Shown one piece after another: positions 26,548 to 35,702 of a stretch of DNA of 55,998 nucleotides. Location: NCBI RefSeq assembly GCF_008764295.1, contig NZ_VTQX01000024.1:1-55998 (forward strand), read 5' to 3'. The notes below the pieces were generated by a model. The model saw nothing but the letters and a program-made list of their open reading frames with translations. It ran no database searches and was not told the origin of the DNA. Made by a program: the position numbers and the translations under genes. The number at the start of each line of letters is the position of its first letter. The stretch's first letter is position 1. Source of the stretch: Bacillus methanolicus (GTDB lineage: Bacteria; Bacillota; Bacilli; Bacillales; Cytobacillaceae).

Positions 26548-26753
26548 GATGAATCCTCCTTTTTCAAATTTGAACTGCCGATGTTGACTGCATGATATCG
26601 TCACTATGTACCCGGCCATAAAATACTTGCACTTTTCTTACTAGCATTCGTTTTTTTCTAGGCCTTTACTCATCTTTTTCTAATAATTTTCATGTATAAT
26701 AGGAATAACTATCATCCATTTAGGGTATTGTATAAAAAATTGGGGGTGGAACT

Positions 26754-27011
26754 ATGAAATTGATAGACGAGATTTTTGAATTTTATCGTGATAAATTGAC
26801 CGGGGATGACGAAGATATTGACATGCTCGCATTTGCTTTATTAGAAGAAATGACCTATGACGATTTGATGAATATCATTAAAGATTTAGATAAACAGGAG
26901 CTCTATGACTTAATCGGATTATATATGATTGAAACTTTAAAGGGGAAATTTGCCCAAGAAAGCTACGGCCAACAGCGAACATCATCTCCGCACTCACGAA
27001 ACCTACATTAA
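26754..27011 (+). CDS. Small acidic protein (DUF6154-like)
   Basis: An 85-residue, acidic, helical protein (MKLIDEIFEFYRDKL, YDDLMNIIKDLDKQELYDLIGLYMIETLKGKF) that resembles the DUF6154 family of Bacillaceae. The C-terminal 15 residues look disordered. ATG 26754 follows GGGGGTGG, and an extended -10 (TGTATAAT, near 26693) lies upstream. Function not known. It converges on dps with a shared terminator between. Confidence 0.7.
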   Translation: MKLIDEIFEFYRDKLTGDDEDIDMLAFALLEEMTYDDLMNIIKDLDKQELYDLIGLYMIETLKGKFAQESYGQQRTSSPHSRNLH

Positions 27012-27033
27012 AAGCGCATACATATTTTTGCGA

Positions 27034-27087
27034 AAAGAAGCTGGCTATTTGAACAGCATCGTTCACAATAACCAGCTTCTTTTATTT
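27034..27087. terminator. Convergent terminator between the DUF6154-like gene and dps
   Basis: AAAGAAGCTGG(C)TATT pairs with AATA(A)CCAGCTTCTTT around a 17-base loop, then TTATTTTTT on the plus strand. On the minus strand the stem is followed by TTTTCGC, so it probably works from both sides. Confidence 0.75.
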
Positions 27088-27088
27088 T

Positions 27089-27526
27089 TTAGCTCAAGAA
27101 CGCTTTGAACATCCAAATATGCTTTTTCAAGCTTTGTTTAATGGCAATTAGCATATCCGCTGTTCCTTCATCACTTGCTTCCTCTGCTAACTCAATTCCT
27201 TCCTGAAGTTCGCCGACCATTGTTTCAAAATCAGCTGTAATCGTTCTAACCATCTCTTCTTCATTCTCAGTGCCAGTTGCTTCTTTGACAGAGGCCATCT
27301 TTAAACAGTCCTCCATTGTTGCAACAGGATGTCCTTCAAGTGCTAGAATCCTTTCTGCTAACTCATCGATATGTTGATTTGCTTCATTGTAGAGCTCTTC
27401 AAACTTTTCATGTAAGGTGAAAAAATGCCGCCCTTTTATATACCAATGATAGTTATGGAGTTTCACATAAAGAACGGTCCAATTGGCTACTTGCTTATTG
27501 ACAGCTTGTACTAATTTGTTTGACAT
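27089..27526 (-). CDS. dps: Dps-family DNA-protecting ferritin
   Basis: A 145-residue four-helix mini-ferritin that forms dodecamers, oxidises and stores iron, and shields DNA from peroxide. The inter-subunit ferroxidase residues are seen as H27 in HNYHW, H39 in [11 protein letters not shown]43, and the acidic H-x-x-x-D-E set further on (HIDELAERI). ATG follows GGGAGG. A SigB-type promoter lies just upstream, as for B. subtilis dps (ytkB), so general stress induction is expected. Confidence 0.93.
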   Translation of the reverse strand: MSNKLVQAVNKQVANWTVLYVKLHNYHWYIKGRHFFTLHEKFEELYNEANQHIDELAERILALEGHPVATMEDCLKMASVKEATGTENEEEMVRTITADFETMVGELQEGIELAEEASDEGTADMLIAIKQSLKKHIWMFKAFLS

Positions 27527-27549
27527 TTTATCAACCTCCCATTCCTATA

Positions 27550-27574
27550 ATACCCAAGTTTTTCATACTAAAAC
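27550..27574 (-). promoter_or_regulatory. SigB-type promoter of dps
   Basis: Minus strand GTTTTA (27569-27574), 13 bases, GGGTAT (27550-27555), close to the SigB consensus GTTTAA-N12-14-GGGTAT, and placed 24 bases before the dps start. Confidence 0.8.
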
Positions 27575-27690
27575 GTAATACTTACAAAAGATAACGTGAT
27601 TCATGTTAGAATAGTCTTTGACCATATAATTTGTCATTTTTGTTACAATAGGAAAGAATACATGAATAATGAAGTCAGGAGAGGGAGAGA

Positions 27691-27867
27691 ATGTTAATCG
27701 TTTTAATTATTTGTATCGTTATTGTCTTTGTGGTGCTGCTGTTATCCGTATTAACTACTAGCAAAGCCTATTCCTATAAGCATTCTGTCGATCCATTAGA
27801 AGATAATCCTCACTTAAATCAGGATAGGGACACAGATCAATCAAATAATAAGCGAGGAAAACGATAA
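27691..27867 (+). CDS. ytzI: Small membrane protein YtzI
   Basis: A 58-residue protein: one N-terminal membrane helix (LIVLIICIVIVFVVLLLSVL) followed by TTSKAYSYKHSVDPLEDNP and a charged tail. The SKAYxYKHxxDPL motif is that of YtzI. ATG 27691 follows GGAGAGGGAGAG. Its stop shares a base with the start of the cardiolipin synthase gene (TAATG), so the two are coupled. Role unknown; a link to membrane lipid synthesis is suggested only by position. Confidence 0.8.
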   Translation: MLIVLIICIVIVFVVLLLSVLTTSKAYSYKHSVDPLEDNPHLNQDRDTDQSNNKRGKR

Positions 27868-29315
27868 TGAGTATCACTTCAATATTAGTTGGACTTATTT
27901 TTGTTCTAAACATGTTTTTAGCAACCATCGTCATTTTCTTGGAACGAAAAGATGCAGGAGCTACTTGGGCTTGGATACTGGTCTTATTTTTTATTCCCGG
28001 ATTAGGGTTTGTAACATATTTGTTATTTGGCAGAAATCTAGCCCGTTCAAAAATGTTTCAATGGGAGGATCAAAAAAAGGTTGGAATCGCACAATTAATT
28101 TCCAATCAATTATTAGAAATTTGCACCAATAAATTTTCCTACCGAAACGAGCTTGAAAAAAAATATCACGATCTCATCTTTATGCACTTGAGAAACAATG
28201 ATGCATTGCTGTCTCAAAATAACGAGGTGGCGATTTTTACAGATGGTCATGATAAATTTAAAGCATTGTTTCACGATATAGCCGCAGCTAAGGATCATAT
28301 TCATTTGCAATATTATATTCTTAAACGGGATGAGCTTGGTCAAAAACTATTAAATGCTTTAATTCGTAAAGCCAAAGAAGGGATCAAAGTCCGGATCTTA
28401 TATGATGATCTTGGTTCAAGGACCTTAACAAGAGGTTTCTTCAAAGATCTTCGAAACGCTGGAGGAGAAATTGAAGCATTTTTTCCGTCAAAATTAAAAT
28501 TTATTAATTTACGTATGAACTTTCGCAATCACCGTAAGTTAGCGATTATTGATGGAAAAATTGGATATGTAGGCGGTTTTAATATTGGGGATGAATATTT
28601 AGGAAAAAATCCGCGATTTGGCTATTGGCGAGATACCCACCTCCGTATTGTCGGCAATGCTGTACATGCCATTCAAACCCGGTTCATATTAGACTGGAAT
28701 CAAGCATCCCATCGTCATAATATTCATTATTCCGATAGTCTCTTTCCGCCATTAAATTCCACAGGAGAAGTGGGGATCCAAATTGTAACGTCAGGACCTG
28801 ATTCTGAGTGGGAACAAATTAAAAACGGCTATATCAAAATGATTTCTTCTGCTAAGCAGGCTGTATGGATTCAAACACCATATTTTATTCCTGATGCAAG
28901 CCTCCTTGATGCATTGCGAATTGCTTCTTTATCAGGAATTGATGTGCGAATCATGATTCCGAATAAACCTGACCATATGTTTGTTTATTGGGCTACATAT
29001 TCCTACATCGGAGAAATGATCAAGGCTGGCGCAAAAATTTACATTTACGATAATGGATTCATTCATGCGAAAACGATCATTGTTGATAATGAAATCTCCT
29101 CTGTCGGTACAGCTAATATTGATGTGCGCAGCTTCCGCCTAAACTTTGAAGTGAACGCCTTCATTTATAATCATGATATCGCACATAAGCTGACACAAAG
29201 CTTCGAAGAAGATATGAAGCTATCGTGGGAACTAACCGATGAAATTTATCAAAAACGCTCACTTGTCATTCGCTTCAAAGAATCTGTCTCACGTCTCCTG
29301 TCACCAATCCTATAA
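27867..29315 (+). CDS. cls: Cardiolipin synthase
   Basis: A 482-residue membrane phospholipase D-family enzyme that joins two phosphatidylglycerols into cardiolipin. Two N-terminal membrane helices are followed by two HKD motifs, NHRKLAIIDG (His222) and FIHAKTIIVD (His400). Length and order are those of ClsA-type enzymes. Starts one base inside the stop of ytzI. A bidirectional terminator follows in the gap before luxS. Confidence 0.93.
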   Translation: MSITSILVGLIFVLNMFLATIVIFLERKDAGATWAWILVLFFIPGLGFVTYLLFGRNLARSKMFQWEDQKKVGIAQLISNQLLEICTNKFSYRNELEKKYHDLIFMHLRNNDALLSQNNEVAIFTDGHDKFKALFHDIAAAKDHIHLQYYILKRDELGQKLLNALIRKAKEGIKVRILYDDLGSRTLTRGFFKDLRNAGGEIEAFFPSKLKFINLRMNFRNHRKLAIIDGKIGYVGGFNIGDEYLGKNPRFGYWRDTHLRIVGNAVHAIQTRFILDWNQASHRHNIHYSDSLFPPLNSTGEVGIQIVTSGPDSEWEQIKNGYIKMISSAKQAVWIQTPYFIPDASLLDALRIASLSGIDVRIMIPNKPDHMFVYWATYSYIGEMIKAGAKIYIYDNGFIHAKTIIVDNEISSVGTANIDVRSFRLNFEVNAFIYNHDIAHKLTQSFEEDMKLSWELTDEIYQKRSLVIRFKESVSRLLSPIL

Positions 29316-29487
29316 AAACAGCAATACTAGTTCATGATCGTCTTTAGACAAATGATAAAGAGCGATCCGGATCAGCTGGCTTATCCTAGGAAGTCGTTCG
29401 TTAGGCGGTAGGGGTTCTTACTAGAGGTAAAGCTCGAAACACTATAGACGAAGCAACAATAATGCTCCCCTGTCTACCCAACAATGC

Positions 29488-29527
29488 AATAGAAAAAGGC
29501 CGATTGCAACAATCGGCCTTTTCTATT
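29488..29527. terminator. Bidirectional terminator between cls and luxS
   Basis: AATAGAAAAAGGCCGATTG and CAATCGGCCTTTTCTATT pair around a three-base loop, with A and T runs on the two flanks. The 170 bases between cls and this hairpin hold nothing I recognise. Confidence 0.88.
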
Positions 29528-29575
29528 GCTGTACGCAACAAAATCCAATTTTAGTTGAGCGAGCATAGCGGTTTT

Positions 29576-30058
29576 TTAAGCAAATACTTGTTTTAAATCT
29601 TCCTTTGACTGTTCCAGCCAAAAGCGCATCAAGCGCTTGGCTCCTTCTAAATCATGAAGCTTTGCTTGCCCACACTGTTTTTCATTTGCTGCTGGAATTT
29701 CTACAATTTCAACTGCTGATCTCATTGTATCATCAAGTAAATCAATAATCTCCTCAACCGTTGGTTCACCGCTAACGACGAGATAATAGCCTGTTTGACA
29801 ACCCATTGGAGAAATATCAATAATGTCAAAATGCTCATATTTCTCCGCATGCTCACGGATATTAAAGGCTAATAAATGTTCCAATGTGTGAATAGAATCC
29901 GGCTTCATCGCTTGCTTATTCGGTTGACAAAAGCGGATATCGAATTTATTGACAACTCCATCTGTCCCTACCTTATGAACACCACAATGTCTTACATAAG
30001 GTGCCTTCACAGCATTATGATCGAGCTCGAAGCTTTCAACTGATGGCATTTTCTTCAC
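29576..30058 (-). CDS. luxS: S-ribosylhomocysteine lyase
   Basis: A 160-residue enzyme that splits S-ribosylhomocysteine into homocysteine and DPD, the precursor of autoinducer 2, as part of the activated methyl cycle. Metal ligands are H57 and H61 (HTLEH) and C129 (KQCGQAKLH), and the catalytic thiol is C87 in PMGCQTGYY. Length is typical. Stand-alone gene. Confidence 0.97.
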   Translation of the reverse strand: MKKMPSVESFELDHNAVKAPYVRHCGVHKVGTDGVVNKFDIRFCQPNKQAMKPDSIHTLEHLLAFNIREHAEKYEHFDIIDISPMGCQTGYYLVVSGEPTVEEIIDLLDDTMRSAVEIVEIPAANEKQCGQAKLHDLEGAKRLMRFWLEQSKEDLKQVFA

Positions 30059-30243
30059 TCCTTCATTTATAAAAAAATCGTTATCTAGTTCATTTAAACA
30101 AATTCTAACAAAATCCCTAGTAAGTTTATCAATTTAATACGTAATACTCGTTCATAGACTAATATATCATATTATGTTATCTTTTTGAAGAGTTACAGTT
30201 AAGACGGTAAACTCATTTTAATTGGAAAGTGAGACGAAAAGAA

Positions 30244-30477
30244 ATGCTGAGAAAACTCATGATCGGCATCATTCGATTTTATCAAATGGTGATCTCCCCG
30301 CTGAAACCGCCTACTTGTCGATTTTACCCTACTTGTTCCCACTATGGAATCGAAGCGATAAGTCGCTTTGGACCGATAAAAGGCGGTTGGTTAACGATAA
30401 AAAGAATCTTAAAATGCCATCCTTTCCATCCTGGTGGAGTTGATTTAGTCCCTGAGGAAAAAAAGCCGAACTCATAG
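30244..30477 (+). CDS. yidD: Membrane protein insertion efficiency factor YidD (YtjA)
   Basis: A 77-residue protein with the YidD signature: an amphipathic N-terminal helix ([15 protein letters not shown]), the three conserved cysteines in [17 protein letters not shown] and [11 protein letters not shown]. It associates with the inner face of the membrane and helps YidC-dependent insertion. ATG 30244 is preferred over the GTG at 30229, where the purine run would be too close. Its stop codon abuts the stop of the convergent ytiB gene, without a terminator between. Confidence 0.9.
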   Translation: MLRKLMIGIIRFYQMVISPLKPPTCRFYPTCSHYGIEAISRFGPIKGGWLTIKRILKCHPFHPGGVDLVPEEKKPNS

Positions 30478-31041
30478 CTATTCCTTGTATCCATCTATCA
30501 CTAAGTCAAGTTTTCCTGTGTTAGGATGAATAACAAGGCCATGGACAGGAATATCTTCCGCTAAAAGAGGATGCTTTTTAATCATTTCTACACTATGGGA
30601 GACACTTTCTTTGACATCTTGAAAACCTTGAAGCCATTTTGTCACATTAATTCCAGAGTAAGTGAGCATTTCAAACGTCTCCTCTGTAATCCCTCTCTCT
30701 TTCATGTTGTCAATCATTTGCCCCGCTTTCATCCCTGCCATTCCGCAATCATGATGACCAATTACTAATATCTCATCAGCCTGAAGCTGATATACTGCGA
30801 CAAGTATGCTTCGCATGATACTACCGAATGGATGCGATACGAGTGCACCAGCATTTTTCACAAGCTTTACGTCACCATTTCCTATATTTAACGCTTTAGG
30901 AAGTAATTCGGTTAATCTTGTATCCATACAGGTGACAATAACCATTCGTTTATTAGGATATTTAGTAGTCGAGTAGGCTTCATATTTCTTTTCCTTAACA
31001 AATTCCTCATTGTATTGAAGAATCTCATCTAATAGCTTCAT
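30478..31041 (-). CDS. ytiB: Beta-class carbonic anhydrase YtiB
   Basis: A 187-residue beta carbonic anhydrase. Zinc ligands are the Cys in CMDTRL, and the His and Cys in IGHHDCGM; the catalytic dyad Asp-Arg is in MDTRL. It interconverts CO2 and bicarbonate in the cytoplasm. The second ATG (31041) is preferred because AAGGAGAG is too close to the first. Same order (yidD, ytiB) as in B. subtilis. Confidence 0.9.
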   Translation of the reverse strand: MKLLDEILQYNEEFVKEKKYEAYSTTKYPNKRMVIVTCMDTRLTELLPKALNIGNGDVKLVKNAGALVSHPFGSIMRSILVAVYQLQADEILVIGHHDCGMAGMKAGQMIDNMKERGITEETFEMLTYSGINVTKWLQGFQDVKESVSHSVEMIKKHPLLAEDIPVHGLVIHPNTGKLDLVIDGYKE

Positions 31042-31259
31042 CATGACTCTCCTTTGCTAACAGCACCGTGAAATTATGCGTAAATAACATAATACTAGTA
31101 TCCCTTTATGGGGACAATATTGTTGATAAAACCATTTTTGGTTCATTGCGCCTTTCAGCTTGGCTAAACGGCTCTCTAATTCCATGAAAAAAGTAATTTT
31201 TTCTTGCAATTATATCATAGATATAATACTATACTATAGTTAATCGGAACGATTACGTA

Positions 31260-31292
31260 TTGATATCCATTATTAAATCGAAATAATTTCGT
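31260..31292 (+). promoter_or_regulatory. Promoter with Zur-like box before the zinc-binding lipoprotein
   Basis: TCGAAAT-A-ATTTCGT (31278-31292) is a 7-1-7 near-palindrome that matches the B. subtilis Zur box TCGTAAT-N-ATTACGA at 11 of 14 positions. It overlaps the -10 of a promoter, TTGATA (31260-31265), 16 bases, AATAAT (31282-31287). A second dyad AATCG-GAA-CGATT is at 31242-31254. Zinc repression is therefore likely. Confidence 0.6.
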
Positions 31293-31396
31293 TTATATAT
31301 TACTGTAAAAAAAGTATGTCCGATATTCGGCTAAAACAAATAGCTGACAAAAAAATACCATAGAACAATAGAGTTTGATATAAGGAGAGCCTAATT

Positions 31397-32353
31397 ATGC
31401 GCACTAAAATCAGTTTACTCATCTTGCTGTTGCTCCTTGCTATAGCAGGTTGCGGTTCAAAGGATAATAACGCAAATAAAGAAGCAGCAAAAGAAAAGCT
31501 CCATATTTATACAACGGTATATCCGCTGCAATATTTCACAGAAGCAATTGGAAAAGATCTCGTTACGGTCGATACTATTTATCCACCTGGTGCAGATGAA
31601 CATACTTATGAACCTTCGCAAAAAGATATGCTCGAATTAGCCCAAGCTGACCTTTTTATTTATGTTGGTTTAGGGTTAGAAGGTTTTGTCAATAAAGCGA
31701 AACAAACATTAGAAAATGAAAATGCTCATTTAGTGGCTGCCGGTGAACATATTCACTTTGCTGAAGAGGAAACACACACCCACGATGAACATGAACATCA
31801 TGATGATGGTCATGGCCACGGAGATATTGATCCACATGTGTGGATTGATCCACTGTACGCGAAAGAGCTCGCAGAAGCCATTAAGAATGAGCTTATTCAA
31901 CAGCTTCCTGACCATCAAGAGCAACTTGAAGCAAATTATACTGTACTTTCCAACCAACTAGATGAATTAAATCAACAATTTAAAAAGTTAATCGAGAAAG
32001 CGGAGCATAAAGAAATCATTGTCGCTCATGCTGCTTATGGGTATTGGGAAAAACGCTACGGTGTGAAGCAAATTAGCATCTCGGGTTTGTCTTCTTCAAA
32101 CGAACCTACACAAAAGCAACTGAAAGAAATTATTACAATGGCAAAAGAGCACGAGCTTAAACACATCTTTTTCGAACAAAATGTCAGCTCTAAATTAGCA
32201 GAAATTGTCCGAGGAGAATTAAATGCAGAGCCCTTATATCTTCACAATTTATCCGTTTTAACTGCTCAAGATATAAAAAACAACAAAACGTATTTTTCAA
32301 TTATGAAGGATAACTTACAAGCATTAGAAACAGCACTCATTGAACCGAAATGA
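31397..32353 (+). CDS. znuA: Zinc ABC transporter substrate-binding lipoprotein (ZnuA/AdcA-like)
   Basis: A 318-residue cluster A-I binding protein. Lipobox IAGCG (Cys19) is followed by the ZnuA fold with metal histidines in DEHTYEPS, DPHVW, and AHAAYGYW. A His- and Asp-rich loop (about residues 118-147, HTHDEHEHHDDGHGHGD) is diagnostic of zinc rather than manganese carriers. No ATPase or permease genes lie beside it, so it must serve a transporter encoded elsewhere. A Zur-like box lies upstream, and a strong terminator follows. Confidence 0.9.
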   Translation: MRTKISLLILLLLLAIAGCGSKDNNANKEAAKEKLHIYTTVYPLQYFTEAIGKDLVTVDTIYPPGADEHTYEPSQKDMLELAQADLFIYVGLGLEGFVNKAKQTLENENAHLVAAGEHIHFAEEETHTHDEHEHHDDGHGHGDIDPHVWIDPLYAKELAEAIKNELIQQLPDHQEQLEANYTVLSNQLDELNQQFKKLIEKAEHKEIIVAHAAYGYWEKRYGVKQISISGLSSSNEPTQKQLKEIITMAKEHELKHIFFEQNVSSKLAEIVRGELNAEPLYLHNLSVLTAQDIKNNKTYFSIMKDNLQALETALIEPK

Positions 32354-32390
32354 GCAAAAGGGGAGTTTAAAGACTCCCCTTTTGCTCGAT
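32352..32390. terminator. Terminator between znuA and menE
   Basis: GAGCAAAAGGGGAGT (32352-32366) pairs perfectly with ACTCCCCTTTTGCTC (32373-32387) around six bases. The T runs lie inside the stem, and it could serve both convergent genes. Confidence 0.85.
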
Positions 32391-32435
32391 AACGATTTGG
32401 ATCGTGAGCAAGTATGAATTTTCCAAAGCAATTTT

Positions 32436-33908
32436 TTATAACATTTCTCTTAAAGCTCTTCTCAACAATTTTCTAGAAGCATTTCGCGGAATTTGCTCAA
32501 CAAAATATATTTTTTTAGGTAGTTTGTAGTTAGCCACTTTCCCTTTGCAATATTCCTTTACTTCTTCTTCAGTTAAATCTGCTTTCGTCAAGACAAAAGC
32601 GACCGGTACTTGGCCCCATTTTGGATCGGCAATACCAATCACACCTGCATCCTCTATTTGTGGATGAGAAGTAATGACCCCTTCTATTTCTGCAGGATAG
32701 ATATTTTCCCCACCAGAAATAATAAGGTCAGAGCGGCGATCTTGCACAAAAAGAAAGCCATCCTTATCCAAATAACCGATATCCCCCGTTTTAAACCAAC
32801 CATCTAGAAAATATTTCTCATGCTCGTGTTCACGATGCAAGTATCCCCTAGTGACATTGGGACCTTTGACAATTATTTCACCGGATTGATAAGCACCTAC
32901 CTCACTGCCATCTGCAGCAATTATTTTCAATTGTGACGGAAACAGTGGTTTTCCAGCAGAACCTAATTTCTCAATGCTGTACTCCGGAGCCAGTGTGACA
33001 ATTTGAGAAGAAGTTTCGGTCATACCATACGTTTGATAGATCGGAATATTGCGTTCAACACATTGTTCAAGCACTGAGAGCGGAGCAGGTCCTCCCCCTA
33101 AAAGCATGCATCGAAACGTTGTGGGCAATTTTTCCTCCCCTAAGGCATCAAGTAATCTTGTCATCATCGTCGTCACGACAGACATAATCGTTACCTTCTC
33201 ATCCTTAATCGCTTTGATCACTTCATCCGGTTGAAAGGAGTCATGCAAAACAAGCTTCATTCCATAGATCAGACTTCTCATTAGGATCGAATAGCCGCTT
33301 ATATGAAATAAAGGAACCGCACAAAGCCAACTATCTTCTTCCTGAATACCTAAATTGAGTGCGGAACCTGTCGCGCTCCACCAATGATTTCCATAAGTTT
33401 GCAAAACGCCCTTTGGATTTCCTGTTGTACCAGAGGTATACATTACTGTACAAACTGCTTGCAATTCTATTTCTTCCAGAATTGCCGGTTCTTCAAAAGG
33501 GATGGCATCGATTGTTTCTTTCCAAACAATCGTCAGTTTATCTAGCTGACTTGCCACCACGCTAATTTTTTCGACAAACTCTCTTTCTGTGATAAGGAGA
33601 TCAGCCTTTGAGTCATTGAGCTGCCACATAAGTTCATCCGCTGTTAAGCGATTATTTAATAGAACAGCGACCCCACCTATTAATTGTAGAGAAACAAGAA
33701 TGACGATCGTATCCAGATGGCTTTTCAACAAACAAGCAACATAATCCCCTTTTTCCACCCCAAGTTTTTGTAAATATCCAGCCTTCCGATAAGCCAGTTC
33801 GTACAACTCTTTATACGTATAATTCTGTCTTTCGAATCGAATTGCTACACGATTCGGCGTCAAAGTGGCTCTTTTTATAATCAGATTCGGTATCATTTGA
33901 TTGTCCAT
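32436..33908 (-). CDS. menE: o-Succinylbenzoate-CoA ligase
   Basis: A 490-residue ANL-family adenylating enzyme that makes OSB-CoA for menaquinone synthesis. The P-loop-like motif is YTSGTTGNPKGV, followed by YQTYGMTETSS, the ribose-binding GWFKTGDIGY and the hinge DRRSDLIISGGENIYP, with the catalytic lysine in YKLPKKIYFV. ATG at 33908. Last gene of the men operon here: menC, which follows menE in B. subtilis, is absent. A hairpin between menB and menE may lower its expression. Confidence 0.94.
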   Translation of the reverse strand: MDNQMIPNLIIKRATLTPNRVAIRFERQNYTYKELYELAYRKAGYLQKLGVEKGDYVACLLKSHLDTIVILVSLQLIGGVAVLLNNRLTADELMWQLNDSKADLLITEREFVEKISVVASQLDKLTIVWKETIDAIPFEEPAILEEIELQAVCTVMYTSGTTGNPKGVLQTYGNHWWSATGSALNLGIQEEDSWLCAVPLFHISGYSILMRSLIYGMKLVLHDSFQPDEVIKAIKDEKVTIMSVVTTMMTRLLDALGEEKLPTTFRCMLLGGGPAPLSVLEQCVERNIPIYQTYGMTETSSQIVTLAPEYSIEKLGSAGKPLFPSQLKIIAADGSEVGAYQSGEIIVKGPNVTRGYLHREHEHEKYFLDGWFKTGDIGYLDKDGFLFVQDRRSDLIISGGENIYPAEIEGVITSHPQIEDAGVIGIADPKWGQVPVAFVLTKADLTEEEVKEYCKGKVANYKLPKKIYFVEQIPRNASRKLLRRALREML

Positions 33909-33930
33909 CTTCTATCACCGCAATTGATAA

Positions 33931-33965
33931 AAAGTAAACAGCCTGATGACTTCATCAAGCTGTTT
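33931..33965 (-). terminator. Internal terminator-like hairpin between menB and menE
   Basis: Minus strand AAACAGC..GATGA pairs with TCATC..GCTGTTT, and is followed by ACTTTTTATC. It lies in the 81-base gap between menB and menE and could act as a partial terminator in the operon. Confidence 0.6.
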
Positions 33966-33989
33966 CAAAAAATAATGCTCTTTCTCCAA

Positions 33990-34808
33990 TCAAGGGAAAC
34001 GAGGAAATTGACCGAAATCAGGTTTGCGTTTCTCTTTAAAGGAGTCACGGCCTTCCTTCGCTTCGTCCGTTGTGTAATAAAGGAGTGTAGCATCTCCAGC
34101 AAACTGTTGCAGCCCAGCAAGTCCATCCGTGTCAGCATTCATCGCTGCTTTTAAGAAGCGTAGAGCCGTTGGGCTTTTCTCAAGAATTTCTTCACACCAT
34201 TTAATCGTTTCTTCTTCCACTTGCTCAAGTGGTACAACCGTATTAACAAGGCCCATGTCTAATGCTTCCTGAGCATTGTATTGACGGCATAAATACCAAA
34301 TTTCGCGCGCTTTTTTATGACCGACAATTCGTGCCAAATAGCCAGAGCCATAACCAGCATCAAAGCTGCCAACATTCGGTCCTGTTTGACCAAAAACGGC
34401 ATTATCTGCAGCAATGGTTAAATCACAAACAACATGTAATACATGTCCACCGCCAATTGCATATCCCTTAACCATCGCAATTACTGGCTTAGGAATAACA
34501 CGAATTAAGCGTTGTAAATCAAGAACGTTAAGCCGAGGAATTTGGTCATCTCCAACATATCCTCCATGCCCACGTACCTTTTGGTCCCCACCTGAACAGA
34601 ATGCCTTATCTCCTGCGCCTGTTAAGACAATCACCCCGACATTTGAATCATCACGAGCATAAGCAAAGGCATCAATTAATTCCGATACTGTTTTTGGTGT
34701 AAATGCATTATGTACATGTGGACGATTAATCGTGATTTTCGCAATTCCATTGTATGTTTCATATATGATCTCATCATATTGACGTCCTGCAACCCACTCT
34801 ACTGACAT
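33990..34808 (-). CDS. menB: 1,4-Dihydroxy-2-naphthoyl-CoA synthase
   Basis: A 272-residue crotonase-family enzyme that closes the second ring of the naphthoquinone from OSB-CoA. The oxyanion hole motifs [11 protein letters not shown] and [17 protein letters not shown], and [22 protein letters not shown] with the active-site Asp and Tyr, identify MenB. ATG 34808 follows GGAGG; the longer frame to 34862 has none. The product goes to a DHNA-CoA thioesterase and MenA. Confidence 0.96.
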   Translation of the reverse strand: MSVEWVAGRQYDEIIYETYNGIAKITINRPHVHNAFTPKTVSELIDAFAYARDDSNVGVIVLTGAGDKAFCSGGDQKVRGHGGYVGDDQIPRLNVLDLQRLIRVIPKPVIAMVKGYAIGGGHVLHVVCDLTIAADNAVFGQTGPNVGSFDAGYGSGYLARIVGHKKAREIWYLCRQYNAQEALDMGLVNTVVPLEQVEEETIKWCEEILEKSPTALRFLKAAMNADTDGLAGLQQFAGDATLLYYTTDEAKEGRDSFKEKRKPDFGQFPRFP

Positions 34809-34886
34809 ACAGCAACCTCCGTCATATAAATTTTGTACTCTGTTCTTTTGCGTCAGAGCCATAATCTTTAGTTTAGGGTGTTTTCT

Positions 34887-35702
34887 TCAACTTCTCGCGT
34901 TCGACAAATACCCTTCTACTATTGTACCAAATTTTTCAGCATTCTCCACATGAATTGTATGTCCACAGTCTGAAACCGTAATCCATTCAGCATGATTGGC
35001 GATATTCTGCATCTTTTTTGCAATTTGACAAAATTTCCGATCCAACGCCCCAGTAATAAGCAGCATGTCGACTTTAAGATCAGAAAGCTCCAGCCACCAT
35101 GATGGCTGTGAACCAGTACCCATGCCTTTTAAACTATTGGCTAAGCCTTGAGTTGAATTGAGTAACCGTTGTTCTCTTATTTGCTTCTGCCTTTCAATAG
35201 GAAGACGTTTCTGACTCGCAAACAAAGCAATGTTTTCCCAATAATCAACAAAATCCGCTATCCCCTTTTCTTCGATGAAGGCGGCAAGTTTTTCATCCTC
35301 TTTGATTCTTTGTTTTCGTTCAATATCTGACTCTAATCCTGGAGAGGCACTCTCCAGCACCAATTTTCTAACTTTGGTTGGATATTTAGCCGCAAAGGAT
35401 AGCGCAAGCCTTCCCCCCATTGAATACCCGACAAAATCAGCTTTTTGAATTTTTAATTTCTCCATTAACAGGAATAGATCATCAACTACTGACAGCATAT
35501 GATACCGTTCTAGCTCTTCAGGAGCATCGGATTTGCCATGGCCAATAATGTCGACCATAAACAATTTCGACTGTTTTCCCCATCGCTCTAAAAACGGAGT
35601 CCAATTTGAGCTATCACCAGTAAAGCCATGAAGCAGAATGGCTGGGAATCCATTACCATATGATTCGACATTATAGCGAACGCCGTCTATTACATGTCTC
35701 AT
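34887..35702 (-). CDS. menH: SHCHC synthase MenH (YtxM)
   Basis: A 271-residue alpha/beta hydrolase: LLHGFTGDSSNWTPF, the nucleophile elbow VGYSMGGRLA, the acid in ITGALDRKF, and the base in DCGHTIHVE. MenH removes pyruvate from SEPHCHC to give SHCHC, the step after MenD. Its start overlaps the menD stop (ATGA). Gap of 78 bases to menB. Named ytxM in B. subtilis. Confidence 0.92.
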   Translation of the reverse strand: MRHVIDGVRYNVESYGNGFPAILLHGFTGDSSNWTPFLERWGKQSKLFMVDIIGHGKSDAPEELERYHMLSVVDDLFLLMEKLKIQKADFVGYSMGGRLALSFAAKYPTKVRKLVLESASPGLESDIERKQRIKEDEKLAAFIEEKGIADFVDYWENIALFASQKRLPIERQKQIREQRLLNSTQGLANSLKGMGTGSQPSWWLELSDLKVDMLLITGALDRKFCQIAKKMQNIANHAEWITVSDCGHTIHVENAEKFGTIVEGYLSNARS

